A stretch of 64,000 nucleotides of DNA from Sulfitobacter faviae. Lineage in GTDB: Bacteria; Pseudomonadota; Alphaproteobacteria; Rhodobacterales; Rhodobacteraceae. The notes under the pieces are model-generated. The model was not told the DNA's origin, made no database searches, and saw only the letters and a program-made list of their open reading frames with translations. Below, in pieces: positions 48,755 through 57,724 of this stretch. Numbering within the stretch: the first letter of the stretch is position 1; the number at the start of each line of letters is the position of its first letter. Location of the stretch: the NCBI RefSeq assembly GCF_029870955.1, contig NZ_PGFQ01000001.1, forward strand, positions 2,852,001 to 2,916,000, written 5' to 3'. The position numbers and the translations under genes were made by a program.

Positions 48755-48879
48755 GGGACGATTCCTCCGGTTTAAACCTGTCTAACGAGCGTCGCGGTCA
48801 GGACAGGGCCGTTTTTCGACGAAACACGACCCATCCGCGACTTGGGGGAGGTGATAGCGCATTGGCCCTGCCATCACGA

Positions 48880-48894
48880 GGGGGCGGCGCCCCC
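48880..48894. terminator. GC hairpin in the 48.76-49.05 kb gap
   Basis: GGGGGC (48880-48885) pairs with GCCCCC (48889-48894) around a 3-nt loop. It sits between two divergent genes, so it is more likely part of a leader or a fragment of repeat than a terminator. The rest of the 293-bp gap shows no recognisable element. Confidence 0.35.
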
Positions 48895-49047
48895 ATTATT
48901 CTCAAGATGATTGTGAGGTGGCCCTGATTGCGGGGCGAGGGTGTCCCGCGGACGCCGCGGAAATTGGCCCAAGGCACCGCGACCACTTGCACCGGCTGGG
49001 CGCAGGGAATACCTTTGGGGGCAACTCGATATGAAAGGCGCGTAACC

Positions 49048-50166
49048 ATGGCGCCACAGCGTCCCAAAGGTGCGGGTGCGCTCGACAAAGACATTCCGGC
49101 TCTGAGCCCCGCGCCAGTTCCGCCCAGATCTAATGAGCTATATGCGGCCCTAGATCTGGGTACAAATAGCTGCCGCATGTTGATCGCCCAGCCTCGGGGC
49201 AGCGGTTTCCATGTGGTGGACAGTTTTTCGAAATCGGTGCAATTGGGTGCCGGTTTGGAAAAGACCGGGCGGCTTTCGCGCGGATCAATGGCGCGCACCA
49301 TTCAGGCATTGCGCATCTGTCAGCAAAAGTTGCGGCGCAACAAGGTGCAGAACATGCGTCTTGTCGCGACCGAAGCCTGTCGCCGTGCGCAGAACGGGGC
49401 GGAGTTCATGCGCCGCATTCAGCGCGAGACCGGTCTCAAGCTCGACATTATCCGCCCCGAGGAAGAAGCCCAGCTTGCCGTGATCTCCTGCGCGCCGCTG
49501 GTCAGCCGCAAGACGGAAAACCTGCTAGTGGTCGATATTGGCGGCGGTTCGACCGAGCTGGTGTGGATCGACATCTCCAAAGTGCCGCGGGCCGACCGCG
49601 CACGCTCGATCATGCGGCTTCAGGGCGGGTTCTATCAGGCGAAATCTGATGTCCCCGCCGCCCGGGTGGTGGATTGGATCAGCGTGCCCTTGGGCGTGGC
49701 GACCCTGCGCGATCAATTTTCTGACGTCGAAGACGATGCCGCGCGCTTTGCCCTGATGAGTTGGTTTTTCGAAGAGAACCTCACCGATTTCACGCCCTAT
49801 CAGACGATCCAGTCGCAAAAACGGTTCCAGATCGTCGGCACCTCGGGCACCGTGACCACCGTGGCGGCAAGCCATCTGAACCTGAAGCGCTATGACCGGA
49901 CAAAGGTCGACGGCCTCAGCATGACCAGCGCCCAGATCGACAAGGTGATCCATTCCTATATCGCCATGGGGCCGGGCGGGCGGCGCGCCGATCCGCGTAT
50001 TGGGCAAGACCGGGCGGCGCTGATCATGTCGGGGGCCGCGATCCTGCAAGCCTTGATGCGCTGCTGGCCGACCGACAGGCTGTCAGTTGCGGATCGCGGT
50101 CTGCGCGAAGGCCTGCTATATGCACAGATGAGCGCCGATGGCGTATTAGAAGAAGGGGTCTTTTAA
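49048..50166 (+). CDS. ppx: Ppx/GppA-family exopolyphosphatase
   Basis: This 372-residue protein of the ASKHA fold hydrolyses polyphosphate or pppGpp. Phosphate and nucleotide motifs are [18 protein letters not shown] near residue 30, [39 protein letters not shown] and [11 protein letters not shown]. The N-terminal 25 residues are polar and variable. The ATG at 49048 is chosen as the first conserved start; the open frame extends upstream to 48928 without conservation. It overlaps rlmE by 1 base, a common pairing in Rhodobacterales. Confidence 0.93.
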   Translation: MAPQRPKGAGALDKDIPALSPAPVPPRSNELYAALDLGTNSCRMLIAQPRGSGFHVVDSFSKSVQLGAGLEKTGRLSRGSMARTIQALRICQQKLRRNKVQNMRLVATEACRRAQNGAEFMRRIQRETGLKLDIIRPEEEAQLAVISCAPLVSRKTENLLVVDIGGGSTELVWIDISKVPRADRARSIMRLQGGFYQAKSDVPAARVVDWISVPLGVATLRDQFSDVEDDAARFALMSWFFEENLTDFTPYQTIQSQKRFQIVGTSGTVTTVAASHLNLKRYDRTKVDGLSMTSAQIDKVIHSYIAMGPGGRRADPRIGQDRAALIMSGAAILQALMRCWPTDRLSVADRGLREGLLYAQMSADGVLEEGVF

Positions 50167-50891
50167 TGGCCAAGACACCGGACGGAAAGAACACCTCGGG
50201 GCGCGGTCAGCGTGATCTCAAGGTCAAGGTGAAATCCGCACGCGGGCGCAAGCTCAGTTCCACCCGTTGGTTGCAGCGGCAGTTAAACGATCCTTATGTC
50301 AAACGCGCGCAGGCCGAGGGCTATCGTGGGCGGGCGGCTTATAAGATCATGGAGCTGGACGATAAATATCGCTTCCTCGTCCCCGGCGCGCGGGTGGTCG
50401 ACCTTGGTGCCGCACCGGGCGGCTGGTGTCAGGTCGCCGTCAAACGCTGCAACGTATTGGGCGAAAAGAAGGGCAAGGCGCAGGGCACCATTCTGGGGGT
50501 CGACCTGCAAGAAATGGAGCCGATCGCGGGCTGCGAGTTGCACCAGCTCGACTTCATGGAGGATGACGCCGACCTCAAGGTCAAGGAGTGGCTCGGCGGC
50601 AAGGCGGATGTGGTGATGTCGGACATGGCCGCGGCCTCATCCGGGCATAAACAGACCGACCACCTGCGCATCATCGCGCTTTGCGAGGCGGCGGCCTATT
50701 TCGCTTTCGATGTGTTGGAAGAGGGCGGCACATTCGTAGCCAAGGTGCTGGCAGGCGGCGCGGAAGGTGAGTTGCAAAAGCTGCTCAAGCGCCGTTTTGC
50801 CAAGGTCGCCAATATCAAACCACCTGCAAGCCGCCCGGATTCGTCGGAAAAATTCGTGGTGGCCACAGGGTTTAAGGGCGAAGAAGCCTAA
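50166..50891 (+). CDS. rlmE: 23S rRNA (uridine-2'-O-)methyltransferase RlmE/FtsJ
   Basis: RlmE 2'-O-methylates U2552 in the A-loop of 23S rRNA. The 241-residue protein has a basic N-terminus ([20 protein letters not shown]) and the catalytic K-D-K-E set: Lys in [17 protein letters not shown], the SAM loop [14 protein letters not shown], Asp in [17 protein letters not shown] and Lys in [12 protein letters not shown]. The start overlaps the ppx stop (TAATG), indicating translational coupling. Confidence 0.96.
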   Translation: MAKTPDGKNTSGRGQRDLKVKVKSARGRKLSSTRWLQRQLNDPYVKRAQAEGYRGRAAYKIMELDDKYRFLVPGARVVDLGAAPGGWCQVAVKRCNVLGEKKGKAQGTILGVDLQEMEPIAGCELHQLDFMEDDADLKVKEWLGGKADVVMSDMAAASSGHKQTDHLRIIALCEAAAYFAFDVLEEGGTFVAKVLAGGAEGELQKLLKRRFAKVANIKPPASRPDSSEKFVVATGFKGEEA

Positions 50892-50984
50892 CCCGCCATC
50901 GCCGTTCATGGGGCGTAAACCAGTCAAGGCTTAGGGTGTAGCTCTCCCGCGGTATTGTGCCGCCTACCTCATGAGGGCTCCCCG

Positions 50985-51542
50985 ATGCTACGACACCTGC
51001 CACTTGTATCGCTCATCTTCATCCTCTGTTCCGGGCTCAAGGTTTCCGCCTCCGAAGTGCCTTGGGCCGTGAACGATTACATCGACCGTGACTTGCTGTC
51101 TTGGGTCAATGACGCCCGTATCGTCGATGCGATCGCACAGCAGAACGCGCGGCACCGCGAATTGAAGGCGCTGGCGGTCACGCCGGCGGCAGTTACAGGG
51201 CCGGGCGCCGAGGTGCCCCAGTCGAAAGCGCCGATTGCCGCAGCGTTTCTCCAATCGCAGATCGCCCGCGCCGAGGGTCAGATCGCCGAGGTGACTTTGC
51301 TGGATGCCTATGGGCTGACCGTGGTCTCCAGCGGCAGCGCCTCGGTCTATTTCAAAGGCGGCAAGCCCAAGAACAGCAACCGTTTTTCGCCGCCGTCGGG
51401 GATTTTCGTGATTGATCAGGTGGCCGTTGACGAAAGGTCGAAGGCCCATCAAAGCCGCGTCTCGATGCCGATCACGGAGCCGTCGAACGGCGCAATCATC
51501 GGGGTGATTACAGTTGAGTTGGAAGCGGCGGCTTTCTTCTGA
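50985..51542 (+). CDS. Periplasmic PDC/Cache-like protein
   Basis: This 185-residue protein has a signal peptide (MLRHLPLVSLIFILCSGLKVSASE) and a domain resembling a PDC/Cache sensor: AEVTLLDAYGLTVVSSG, then a central Phe-rich part and PITEPSNGAIIGVITVELE. No membrane-anchor, kinase or methyl-acceptor domain is attached, so it would be a free periplasmic ligand-binding or accessory protein. The ATG at 50985 fits the signal peptide; an upstream GTG at 50955 is less likely. It stands alone after rlmE and is followed by a hairpin. Confidence 0.75.
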   Translation: MLRHLPLVSLIFILCSGLKVSASEVPWAVNDYIDRDLLSWVNDARIVDAIAQQNARHRELKALAVTPAAVTGPGAEVPQSKAPIAAAFLQSQIARAEGQIAEVTLLDAYGLTVVSSGSASVYFKGGKPKNSNRFSPPSGIFVIDQVAVDERSKAHQSRVSMPITEPSNGAIIGVITVELEAAAFF

Positions 51543-51553
51543 GGCTGCCCGCG

Positions 51554-51584
51554 CAGACCGGTCCCGGCAGGCGGGGCCGGTCTG
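51554..51584 (+). terminator. Hairpin after the periplasmic sensor gene
   Basis: An 8-bp stem (CAGACCGG at 51554-51561 with CCGGTCTG at 51577-51584) lies 11 bases after the stop and is followed by a short T-containing stretch. It may serve as terminator between convergent genes. Confidence 0.6.
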
Positions 51585-51758
51585 TTGCTCACCCCTAAGC
51601 GGGGTCGGGACTATCAAATATCCCCGAACAATCCTTCAGCGATAAACCCCTTGGCTTCGGCGTTGTCGTGCGGTTGAGCGCCGGGGGTATTTACCGGCAA
51701 TACCCCACTGGCCATGGCGTGCGAGTCGAACAGGGAGCGGTAGCGCAAATCAAGTGTT

Positions 51759-52676
51759 TCATTGCGCGCCCCCCAGAAAGCGATAGCTCTCGCCATTGCG
51801 CTCGACACGGCCCAATCCGCCCTGCGGCAGGTGGAACCCCATCAGCCAGATCCGCTCCTGCGCCAGCCGATCCAGCAAGCGCTGCCGGGTCTTCGCGCCT
51901 AACTCGGGGTCTTGGTCCGATCCGCTGGCCCAGCCCGGGCGCGCAAAGGCAAGATGGTGGTTGCCAATGGCGTCGCCGCCGATCAACAGCGCATCACCGC
52001 CCGTGCCCAGAAGGAAAGACATATGCCCGGGCGTATGGCCGAAACTGTCCTGCGCCGTGATGCCGGGCAGCACTTCGTCCCCGTCGGCAAAATGGCTCAC
52101 CCGATCCTCAATCGCTTCCAGCCGCCGCGCGGCCCCCACGGCAAAGGCGGCACGGGCCGGGCCAATCCGGTCCACCGTCGCCGGATCGCGCCAATAGTCC
52201 CATTCGACCTGGCCCATATGGTAGCGCGCATTGGGAAAGACCAGATCGTCGAAATCGTCCAGCACGCCCCACAGGTGGTCGGGATGGCCATGGGTAAAGA
52301 CCACATCGGTCACCGCCTCCGGCGCGACGCCTGCGGCATCAAGGCTGTCGAGCAGCGCCCCGGCGGAGGGCATGAAGGCAGGGCCCGCGCCCGCGTCAAA
52401 GAGGATCACACGCTCGGCATTGCGCAAAAGCGTCAGGTTGCAGGGCGGCTCCAACTGGTCTTGGGGCAGGTCGAAGGGCGCCAAAGCCTCCGCCAGTGCG
52501 TCTTGCGGCAAACCTTCGAAGAAAAAGCTGCGCGGCAGTACCAGATTGCCGTCGCTTATGCTGATGAATTCATAGCCGCCGATCTGGGCCGAGGTCATCG
52601 CGAAGACGCGCAGCGGCGTTTGGGCGAGCGCGGCCGCCCCCATTCCGGCCAGCACCATCCGTCTGTTAATCTTCAT
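51759..52676 (-). CDS. Tat-exported MBL-fold metallo-hydrolase
   Basis: This 305-residue protein starts MKINRRMVLAGMGAAALAQ, a twin-arginine signal, so a folded periplasmic enzyme is expected. The metallo-beta-lactamase motif THGHPDHLWG (HXHXDH) lies near residue 115; GHTPGHMSFLLG and the DA(I/G) metal ligand region GGDAIGNHHLA follow. The family covers lactonases, hydrolases and oxidases, and the substrate is unknown. GGAGGGG lies 5 bases before the ATG at 52676. It is divergent from metN. Confidence 0.9.
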   Translation of the reverse strand: MKINRRMVLAGMGAAALAQTPLRVFAMTSAQIGGYEFISISDGNLVLPRSFFFEGLPQDALAEALAPFDLPQDQLEPPCNLTLLRNAERVILFDAGAGPAFMPSAGALLDSLDAAGVAPEAVTDVVFTHGHPDHLWGVLDDFDDLVFPNARYHMGQVEWDYWRDPATVDRIGPARAAFAVGAARRLEAIEDRVSHFADGDEVLPGITAQDSFGHTPGHMSFLLGTGGDALLIGGDAIGNHHLAFARPGWASGSDQDPELGAKTRQRLLDRLAQERIWLMGFHLPQGGLGRVERNGESYRFLGGAQ

Positions 52677-52789
52677 CTGATCCCCTCCCATCATTCATTC
52701 CGATTCGTGAATATAATCATCCCCATCGGTGTGCGGCACAAGGGGCGAATGCGGGGGCGAGAGATAGGCCCGAGAAACAAGGCAGCTAT

Positions 52790-52801
52790 GCATGATCATG
52801 C
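52790..52801. promoter_or_regulatory. 12-bp palindrome upstream of metN
   Basis: GCATGATCATGC is a perfect palindrome 69 bases before the metN ATG, in the 193-bp gap to the divergent hydrolase. It could be an operator for the methionine transporter. No riboswitch fold was recognised in the rest of the gap. Confidence 0.35.
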
Positions 52802-52869
52802 CTTGCATCGCCCGCAGGGGTTCTATCTACGGGGGCACCACTCGAAACCCACCCCGATCCGGACGGAAA

Positions 52870-53931
52870 ATGACTGATATCACTACAGAAGGCGCCTCGA
52901 TCGCCTTTGACAAGGTCGGCAAGGCCTTTACCAAAGCGGGCGGTGCGACCGTGAACGCGCTCGAAGGGATTTCCCTCGACGTGGCGCCCGGCTCCATCAC
53001 CGGGATCATCGGGCGTTCGGGGGCGGGCAAGTCGACCCTGCTGCGGATGGTCAACGGGTTGGAGCGTCCGACGACCGGCAAAGTGCTGGTCGGGGGTGAG
53101 GATGTTGGCAGCGCCAAGGGCGGCAAGCTGCGCGCGATACGCCGTGACGTTGGCATGATTTTTCAACACTTTAACCTGCTGTCTTCACGCACTGTGGCGG
53201 GCAATATCGCGCTGCCGCTCGAAGTGGCGGGAATGCCGAGCGCGCAGATCAAGCCGCGCGTGGCGGACCTGATCGACCGTGTCGGTCTGAGCGCGCAGGC
53301 CGGGCGCTATCCGGCGGAGCTTTCGGGCGGGCAGAAACAGCGCATCGGCATCGCGCGGGCCTTGGCCACCGGGCCGAAGGTGCTGCTTTCGGATGAGGCG
53401 ACATCGGCGCTCGACCCCGAAACCACCCAAACGGTTCTGGCGCTTTTGAAGGACATCAACCGCGATCTGGGGCTGACGATCCTGCTGATCACCCATGAGA
53501 TGGCCGTGGTGCGCGACATCGCGAGCCATGTGGCAGTGATCGACGCGGGCCGCATCGTGGAGCATGGGGAGACCTATGACATCTTCACCGCGCCGCAACA
53601 TGCGACGACGCGGTCCTTCCTGTCGGGCGTGACGGGCGTCACCCTGCCTGCCTTCGTCAAAGACCGCCTGACCCGAACCCCGCCCGCGGCAGGGGGCGAG
53701 GAGGTCATCCGCGTCACCTTTGCGGGCACCCATGCCACCGATCCGATGCTGGCGCGATTGACGCAAGAGATGGGCATTCCGGTCAATATCCTTGCCGGCG
53801 CGGTGGAAGAGATCGGCACGCGGCCCTTCGGCAACCTGCTGGTGTCGATGCCCGTGGCGCAGGCCGCCCAAGCGCGGGCCTTTTTGGAACAACACGGGCT
53901 TCTGACGGAGGTGCTGGGCTATGTCGGCTAA
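52870..53931 (+). CDS. metN: Methionine ABC transporter ATP-binding protein MetN
   Basis: MetN energises uptake of methionine by MetNIQ. The 353-residue protein has Walker A IGRSGAGKSTLLRMV near residue 53, signature ELSGGQKQRIGIARAL, Walker B VLLSDEATSALDPETTQ and H-loop LLITHEMAVV. A C-terminal NIL-type domain (about 265-353) senses cellular methionine in homologues; GIPVNILAGAVEEIGTRPFG is the marker. The ATG at 52870 gives MTDITTEGASIAFDK. It overlaps metI by 11 bases. Confidence 0.96.
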   Translation: MTDITTEGASIAFDKVGKAFTKAGGATVNALEGISLDVAPGSITGIIGRSGAGKSTLLRMVNGLERPTTGKVLVGGEDVGSAKGGKLRAIRRDVGMIFQHFNLLSSRTVAGNIALPLEVAGMPSAQIKPRVADLIDRVGLSAQAGRYPAELSGGQKQRIGIARALATGPKVLLSDEATSALDPETTQTVLALLKDINRDLGLTILLITHEMAVVRDIASHVAVIDAGRIVEHGETYDIFTAPQHATTRSFLSGVTGVTLPAFVKDRLTRTPPAAGGEEVIRVTFAGTHATDPMLARLTQEMGIPVNILAGAVEEIGTRPFGNLLVSMPVAQAAQARAFLEQHGLLTEVLGYVG

Positions 53932-54595
53932 TCTGATTAACCTATTGATCGAAGCCACCGGTCAAACCCTTTACATGGTGGCGATTTCGGCCATCCTCGG
54001 CACGCTCTTCGGCCTGCCGCTGGGGCTGTTTCTGGCCACATCGCAACGCGGGGAACTGCTGTCGTCGCCATGGGTGAACAAGGTGTTGGGGCTGGTGGTG
54101 AACGCCACGCGCTCCGTGCCGTTCATCATTCTGGTCGTGGCCATCATTCCCTTCACCCGCATGATCGCTGGCACCTCGATCGGCACCACGGCGGCGATCG
54201 TGCCGCTGACCATCGCCACGGTGCCTTTCATCGCCCGGCTGGTGGAAAACGCCATCCGCGAGGTCGATTCCGGCCTGATCGAAGCCGCCCGCGCCATGGG
54301 TGCGACGCCGCTGCAAATCATCCGCAAGGTGCTGCTGCCCGAGGCGCTGCCCGGCATCACACTGGGCCTGACCCTCGCCATCGTGAGCCTCATCGGTTAC
54401 TCCGCCATGGTCGGCGCCGTGGGCGGCGAAGGTCTCGGCGATCTGGGTATCCGCTATGGATATCAGAGGTTTATGCCCGATGTCATGGCGATTGTCGTGA
54501 TCATCCTCATCGTTCTGGTGCAGCTTGTGCAGTCCATTGGCGAGCGTATCGCCAGCGCCGTGGATAAACGGGCCACCAAAAGTGGCGGTCAATAG
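53921..54595 (+). CDS. metI: Methionine ABC transporter permease MetI
   Basis: This 224-residue protein has five membrane helices and the permease EAA-type loop EAARAMGATPLQIIRKVLLPEALPG region near residue 126. GTLFGLPLGLFLATSQRG and NATRSVPFIILVVAIIPFTRM are typical MetI segments. It is translationally coupled to metN and is followed 41 bases later by metQ. Confidence 0.96.
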   Translation: MSANLINLLIEATGQTLYMVAISAILGTLFGLPLGLFLATSQRGELLSSPWVNKVLGLVVNATRSVPFIILVVAIIPFTRMIAGTSIGTTAAIVPLTIATVPFIARLVENAIREVDSGLIEAARAMGATPLQIIRKVLLPEALPGITLGLTLAIVSLIGYSAMVGAVGGEGLGDLGIRYGYQRFMPDVMAIVVIILIVLVQLVQSIGERIASAVDKRATKSGGQ

Positions 54596-54636
54596 GCCGC
54601 GCCTTACATCCGTTCTCTCAATCTAAGGAGACTACT

Positions 54637-55413
54637 ATGCTTCGTCTTACAACACTCACCTCCGTTCTGGCGCTGATGGCCACCGGCCTTGCCGCCGAGG
54701 AAATCAAAGTCGGCGTTTCGCCCGGCGAACATGCCGAAATCATGGAAGAAGTCGCCCGCATCGCGGAGCCTATGGGCCTTGAAATCGATGTGGTCGAATT
54801 CTCTGACTATGTGGTGCCGAACCAAGCGCTGGCCGATGGCGACATTCAGGCGAACTCTTTCCAGCACGTGCCCTATCTCGAAGCGCAGATGAAAGACCGC
54901 GGCTTTGAACTGAGCGTGGTCGGCAACACGATCACCACCCCGATGGGCGTCTATTCCGACAAGATCACCGATCTTGCCGATCTCGAAGAAGGCGCGACAT
55001 TCGGCATTCCGAACGATCCCACGAACGGTGGCCGCGCGCTGTTGGTTCTGCAAGAACTCGGGTTGATCAAAGTCGATGAGGCCGCAGGTCTGGTGCCGAC
55101 CGTCCTCGACATCACCGAGAACCCCAAGGACCTGTCTTTCAAGGAGCTCGACGCCGCGCAACTGCCGCGTTCGCTGGCCGATCTGGACGCGGCTTTGATC
55201 AACACCAACTACGCGATTGCCTCGGGCCTCAGCCCCAAGGAAGATTCCATCGCGATGGAAAGCGCCGAGAACCCATATGTGAACGTCATCGCCGTCCGCA
55301 AGGGCGACGAGGACGCGGCATGGGTTGAGACATTGCTCAAGGCCTATCACTCCGATGAGATCAAAACCTTCATCGATGAAAGCTATCAGGGCACGGTCAT
55401 CACCTCCTGGTAA
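54637..55413 (+). CDS. metQ: Methionine-binding protein MetQ
   Basis: This 258-residue periplasmic binding protein starts with a signal peptide MLRLTTLTSVLALMATGLAA. The mature NlpA/MetQ domain has IKVGVSPGEHAEIMEEVARI, NSFQHVPYLE, TITTPMGVYSDKI and GIPNDPTNGGRALLVL. There is no lipobox cysteine, so it is a soluble periplasmic protein rather than the lipoprotein found in enterics. AAGGAG lies upstream. It is the last gene of metNIQ and is followed by paired hairpins. Confidence 0.95.
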   Translation: MLRLTTLTSVLALMATGLAAEEIKVGVSPGEHAEIMEEVARIAEPMGLEIDVVEFSDYVVPNQALADGDIQANSFQHVPYLEAQMKDRGFELSVVGNTITTPMGVYSDKITDLADLEEGATFGIPNDPTNGGRALLVLQELGLIKVDEAAGLVPTVLDITENPKDLSFKELDAAQLPRSLADLDAALINTNYAIASGLSPKEDSIAMESAENPYVNVIAVRKGDEDAAWVETLLKAYHSDEIKTFIDESYQGTVITSW

Positions 55414-55441
55414 GCGCTTATTCTAGAATCGTATTGATAGA

Positions 55442-55490
55442 CTTGACCCGGGCCTCCGCGGGTCAAGAGCGCCCCGGCCAGGGCCGGGGC
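55442..55490 (+). terminator. Two tandem hairpins after metQ
   Basis: CTTGACCCG (55442-55450) pairs with CGGGTCAAG (55459-55467), and GCCCCGGC (55471-55478) with GCCGGGGC (55483-55490). They lie shortly after the metQ stop. No T-run follows, so they may stabilise or weakly terminate the transcript. The rest of the 412-bp gap to the next gene is AT-rich and holds the operator at 55692. Confidence 0.6.
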
Positions 55491-55691
55491 ATGTTGACTG
55501 GTTAAAACTCCCCTAATCATTGGGTTGAGGCTGACGGTCAGCTAAAACCATTAAATTTCTGTTTAGAAATTCCGCGTAGTTCTTGCAGGTAACGCGCGTT
55601 CTGGCACATTTCTACGCATACTTCTTAACATTGAAATTATGTTGCGCTGCGGCGTGAGAAAATTGTTGAAAAGTTCAGTTCCGCCCGTATC

Positions 55692-55716
55692 GTGAAATCG
55701 TGAGGGATTTTTTCAC
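55692..55716. promoter_or_regulatory. 25-bp operator A (GTGAAA-N13-TTTCAC) before the ABC transporter
   Basis: The inverted half-sites GTGAAA (55692-55697) and TTTCAC (55711-55716) are separated by 13 bases. The same half-sites with identical spacing recur at 59054-59078, over the ribosome site of the XRE-cupin regulator gene, and the following ATGACC is also shared. It lies 110 bases before the transporter start. Confidence 0.65.
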
Positions 55717-55825
55717 ATGACCCGGGGCTTGCCCTTCCTGATGTCTGACAGGGCCGATGGTGGCGATCCATGTGAACGGGAGTTCGACTGCAAGACGCGA
55801 CCATAACAAACCAAGGGAGACTATC

Positions 55826-56818
55826 ATGAAGACCGTGAAACTGATGGGCACCGCCGCCAGCCTGCTTGTGCTGGGGGTCAGCCAATCCGCCGCGCAGGAT
55901 CTGACCGTTGGGTATTTCCTCGAATGGCCGATGCCGTTCCAATACGCCAAGGCGGAGGGGATGTATGACGAAGCGCTCGGCACGACGGTAAATTGGGTGA
56001 GCTTCGATTCCGGCACCGCCATGTCGGCGGCGATGGCCTCGGGGGATGTGCAGTTGTCGCTGAGCCAAGGCGTGCCGCCCTTCGTGGTCGCCACGTCGGC
56101 GGGGCAAGACCTGCAAATTCTCGATGTCGCGGTCAGCTACTCCGAGAATGATAACTGCGTCGTGCGCGAGGCGCTGGAGATCGACAAATCCTCTACCGAG
56201 GAACTGGCGGGCAAGAAGGTCGCGGTGCCGCTTGGCACGGCTGCGCATTACGGTTTCCTTAAACAAATGAACCACTTCGGCGTCGATGTTGGGTCGCTCG
56301 ACGTGGTGGATATGGCGCCGCCAGATGGGGCCGCGGCCATCGCACAGGGATCGGTCGATATGGCCTGCGGCTGGGGTGGGTCGCTGCGCCGGATGATGGA
56401 ACATGGCAATATCCTTCTGACCGGCGCGGAGAAGGAAGATCTGGGCATCCTCGTTTTCGACGTGACCTCCGGCCCGGCCTCTTGGGTGGCCGAGAACTCT
56501 GACACGGTTGCCGCCTTCCTGAGCGTGACGGCCGAGGCAAACGCGATGTGGGCGGATGAGGCCAACCGCGACAAGATGCTGCCTGTCATCGCCAAGGACG
56601 CAGGTATGGACGAGGACGCCACGATGGAAACCATCGCGACATTCTCTTTCCCGTCGGTTGATGAGCAGATGGGTGAGAAATGGCTCGGCGGGGGCGCGCA
56701 GGAGTTTATGAAAGGCGTGGCCGATGTCTTTGTCGAAGCAGGCGCGATCGACGGTGCGCTCGACAGCTATGAAGACGCGGTGAACACCGGCCCGCTGCAA
56801 GCGGCGAGCGAAATGTAG
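55826..56818 (+). CDS. Taurine-type ABC transporter substrate-binding protein
   Basis: This 330-residue protein has a signal peptide (MKTVKLMGTAASLLVLGVSQSAAQ) and a TauA/SsuA-like domain: LTVGYFLEWPMPFQYAKAEG, SFDSGTAMSAAMASGDVQ, KKVAVPLGTAAHYGFLKQ and SVDMACGWGGSLRRM. Ligands in this group include taurine, sulfonates and other amines, and the sequence does not settle which. The ATG at 55826 is preceded by GGGAG. It heads a transporter operon behind operator A and next to two demethylating dehydrogenases, so a methylated amine is a candidate substrate. Confidence 0.9.
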   Translation: MKTVKLMGTAASLLVLGVSQSAAQDLTVGYFLEWPMPFQYAKAEGMYDEALGTTVNWVSFDSGTAMSAAMASGDVQLSLSQGVPPFVVATSAGQDLQILDVAVSYSENDNCVVREALEIDKSSTEELAGKKVAVPLGTAAHYGFLKQMNHFGVDVGSLDVVDMAPPDGAAAIAQGSVDMACGWGGSLRRMMEHGNILLTGAEKEDLGILVFDVTSGPASWVAENSDTVAAFLSVTAEANAMWADEANRDKMLPVIAKDAGMDEDATMETIATFSFPSVDEQMGEKWLGGGAQEFMKGVADVFVEAGAIDGALDSYEDAVNTGPLQAASEM

Positions 56819-56920
56819 GCCAAGCGGCGCAAAATAAGGCCGCCCCGTTGCAGCCCGGTGCCTGATTGCGAGGCACCGGCAGATGGGGCGCGCCGATAAA
56901 CCAATAAGCAGCGGGGCAGC

Positions 56921-57724
56921 ATGTCGGGATTGAAAATCGAAAACCTGTCGATGCGGTTTGATCTGCCCAATGGCAGTCATGTGCAGGCGCTTGAGGACGT
57001 ATCGCTTGACCTTGCGGAGGGGGAGTTGATGTCGGTCCTTGGCCCCTCGGGCTGTGGCAAGACGACGCTGCTCAATATCGTGGCGGGTTTCCTTGCCCCG
57101 AGTTCGGGCGAGATCGTGATGAACGGCCATAGTGTCACGGGGCCGGATGCCGAGCGTGGCATGGTCTTTCAACAGGGCGCGCTTTTCGAGTGGATGTCGG
57201 TGCGCGAAAACGTGAGCTTTGGTCCGCGCATGAAGGGGCAGGGCGAAAAGCAGTACGGGGCCGAGGTTGACCATCTGCTCGATATCGTCGGGCTGGGCGA
57301 TTTCAAGGAAAAGGCGATCTATGAGCTCTCAGGCGGGATGCAGCAGCGGGTGGCGCTGGCGCGCTGTCTGGCGAATGACCCCGATGTGATCTTGATGGAC
57401 GAACCCTTGGGCGCGCTGGACGCGCTGACCCGCGAAAAGATGCAAAGCCTCGTCCTGAAACTGTGGAAAGAGACCGGCAAGACCATCATCCTGATCACCC
57501 ATTCGGTCGAAGAGGCGCTGCTGCTCGGCGAGCGGCTTCTGGTCATGGCGCCGCGCCCGGGGCGCATTCACCGCGAATACCGTCTGCCCTTTGCCGATCT
57601 GGGCGTGGGGCAAGACCTGCGTGAGGTCAAGAAACACCCGGAATTCGCCGAAAGGCGCGAGGAAATCCTCGGTATGATCTGGGACATGGAGGAAGAGATC
57701 ATGGGCCGGACGGAGGAGGCATGA
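56921..57724 (+). CDS. Taurine-type ABC transporter ATP-binding protein
   Basis: This 267-residue ATPase of the TauB/SsuB group has Walker A LGPSGCGKTTLLNIV near residue 43, Q-loop MVFQQGALFEW, signature YELSGGMQQRVALARCL, Walker B VILMDEPLGALDALTRE and H-loop ILITHSVEEALLLGERL. It follows the binding protein by 102 bases and overlaps the permease start (ATGATG) by 4 bases, so it couples translation to the permease. Confidence 0.94.
   Translation: MSGLKIENLSMRFDLPNGSHVQALEDVSLDLAEGELMSVLGPSGCGKTTLLNIVAGFLAPSSGEIVMNGHSVTGPDAERGMVFQQGALFEWMSVRENVSFGPRMKGQGEKQYGAEVDHLLDIVGLGDFKEKAIYELSGGMQQRVALARCLANDPDVILMDEPLGALDALTREKMQSLVLKLWKETGKTIILITHSVEEALLLGERLLVMAPRPGRIHREYRLPFADLGVGQDLREVKKHPEFAERREEILGMIWDMEEEIMGRTEEA

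Noticed and set aside
51614..51808. A 64-residue frame on the minus strand after the metallo-hydrolase gene
   Set aside because: It overlaps the hydrolase 3' end in another frame and has no ribosome site or recognisable family.
52677..52869. A SAM riboswitch upstream of metN
   Set aside because: I could not recognise the conserved core or pseudoknot of a known SAM riboswitch class in this 193-bp gap.
55551..55566. A CtrA-like TTAA-N7-TTTAG sequence upstream of the ABC transporter
   Set aside because: The second half-site has a mismatch and the region is AT-rich, so a chance match is likely.
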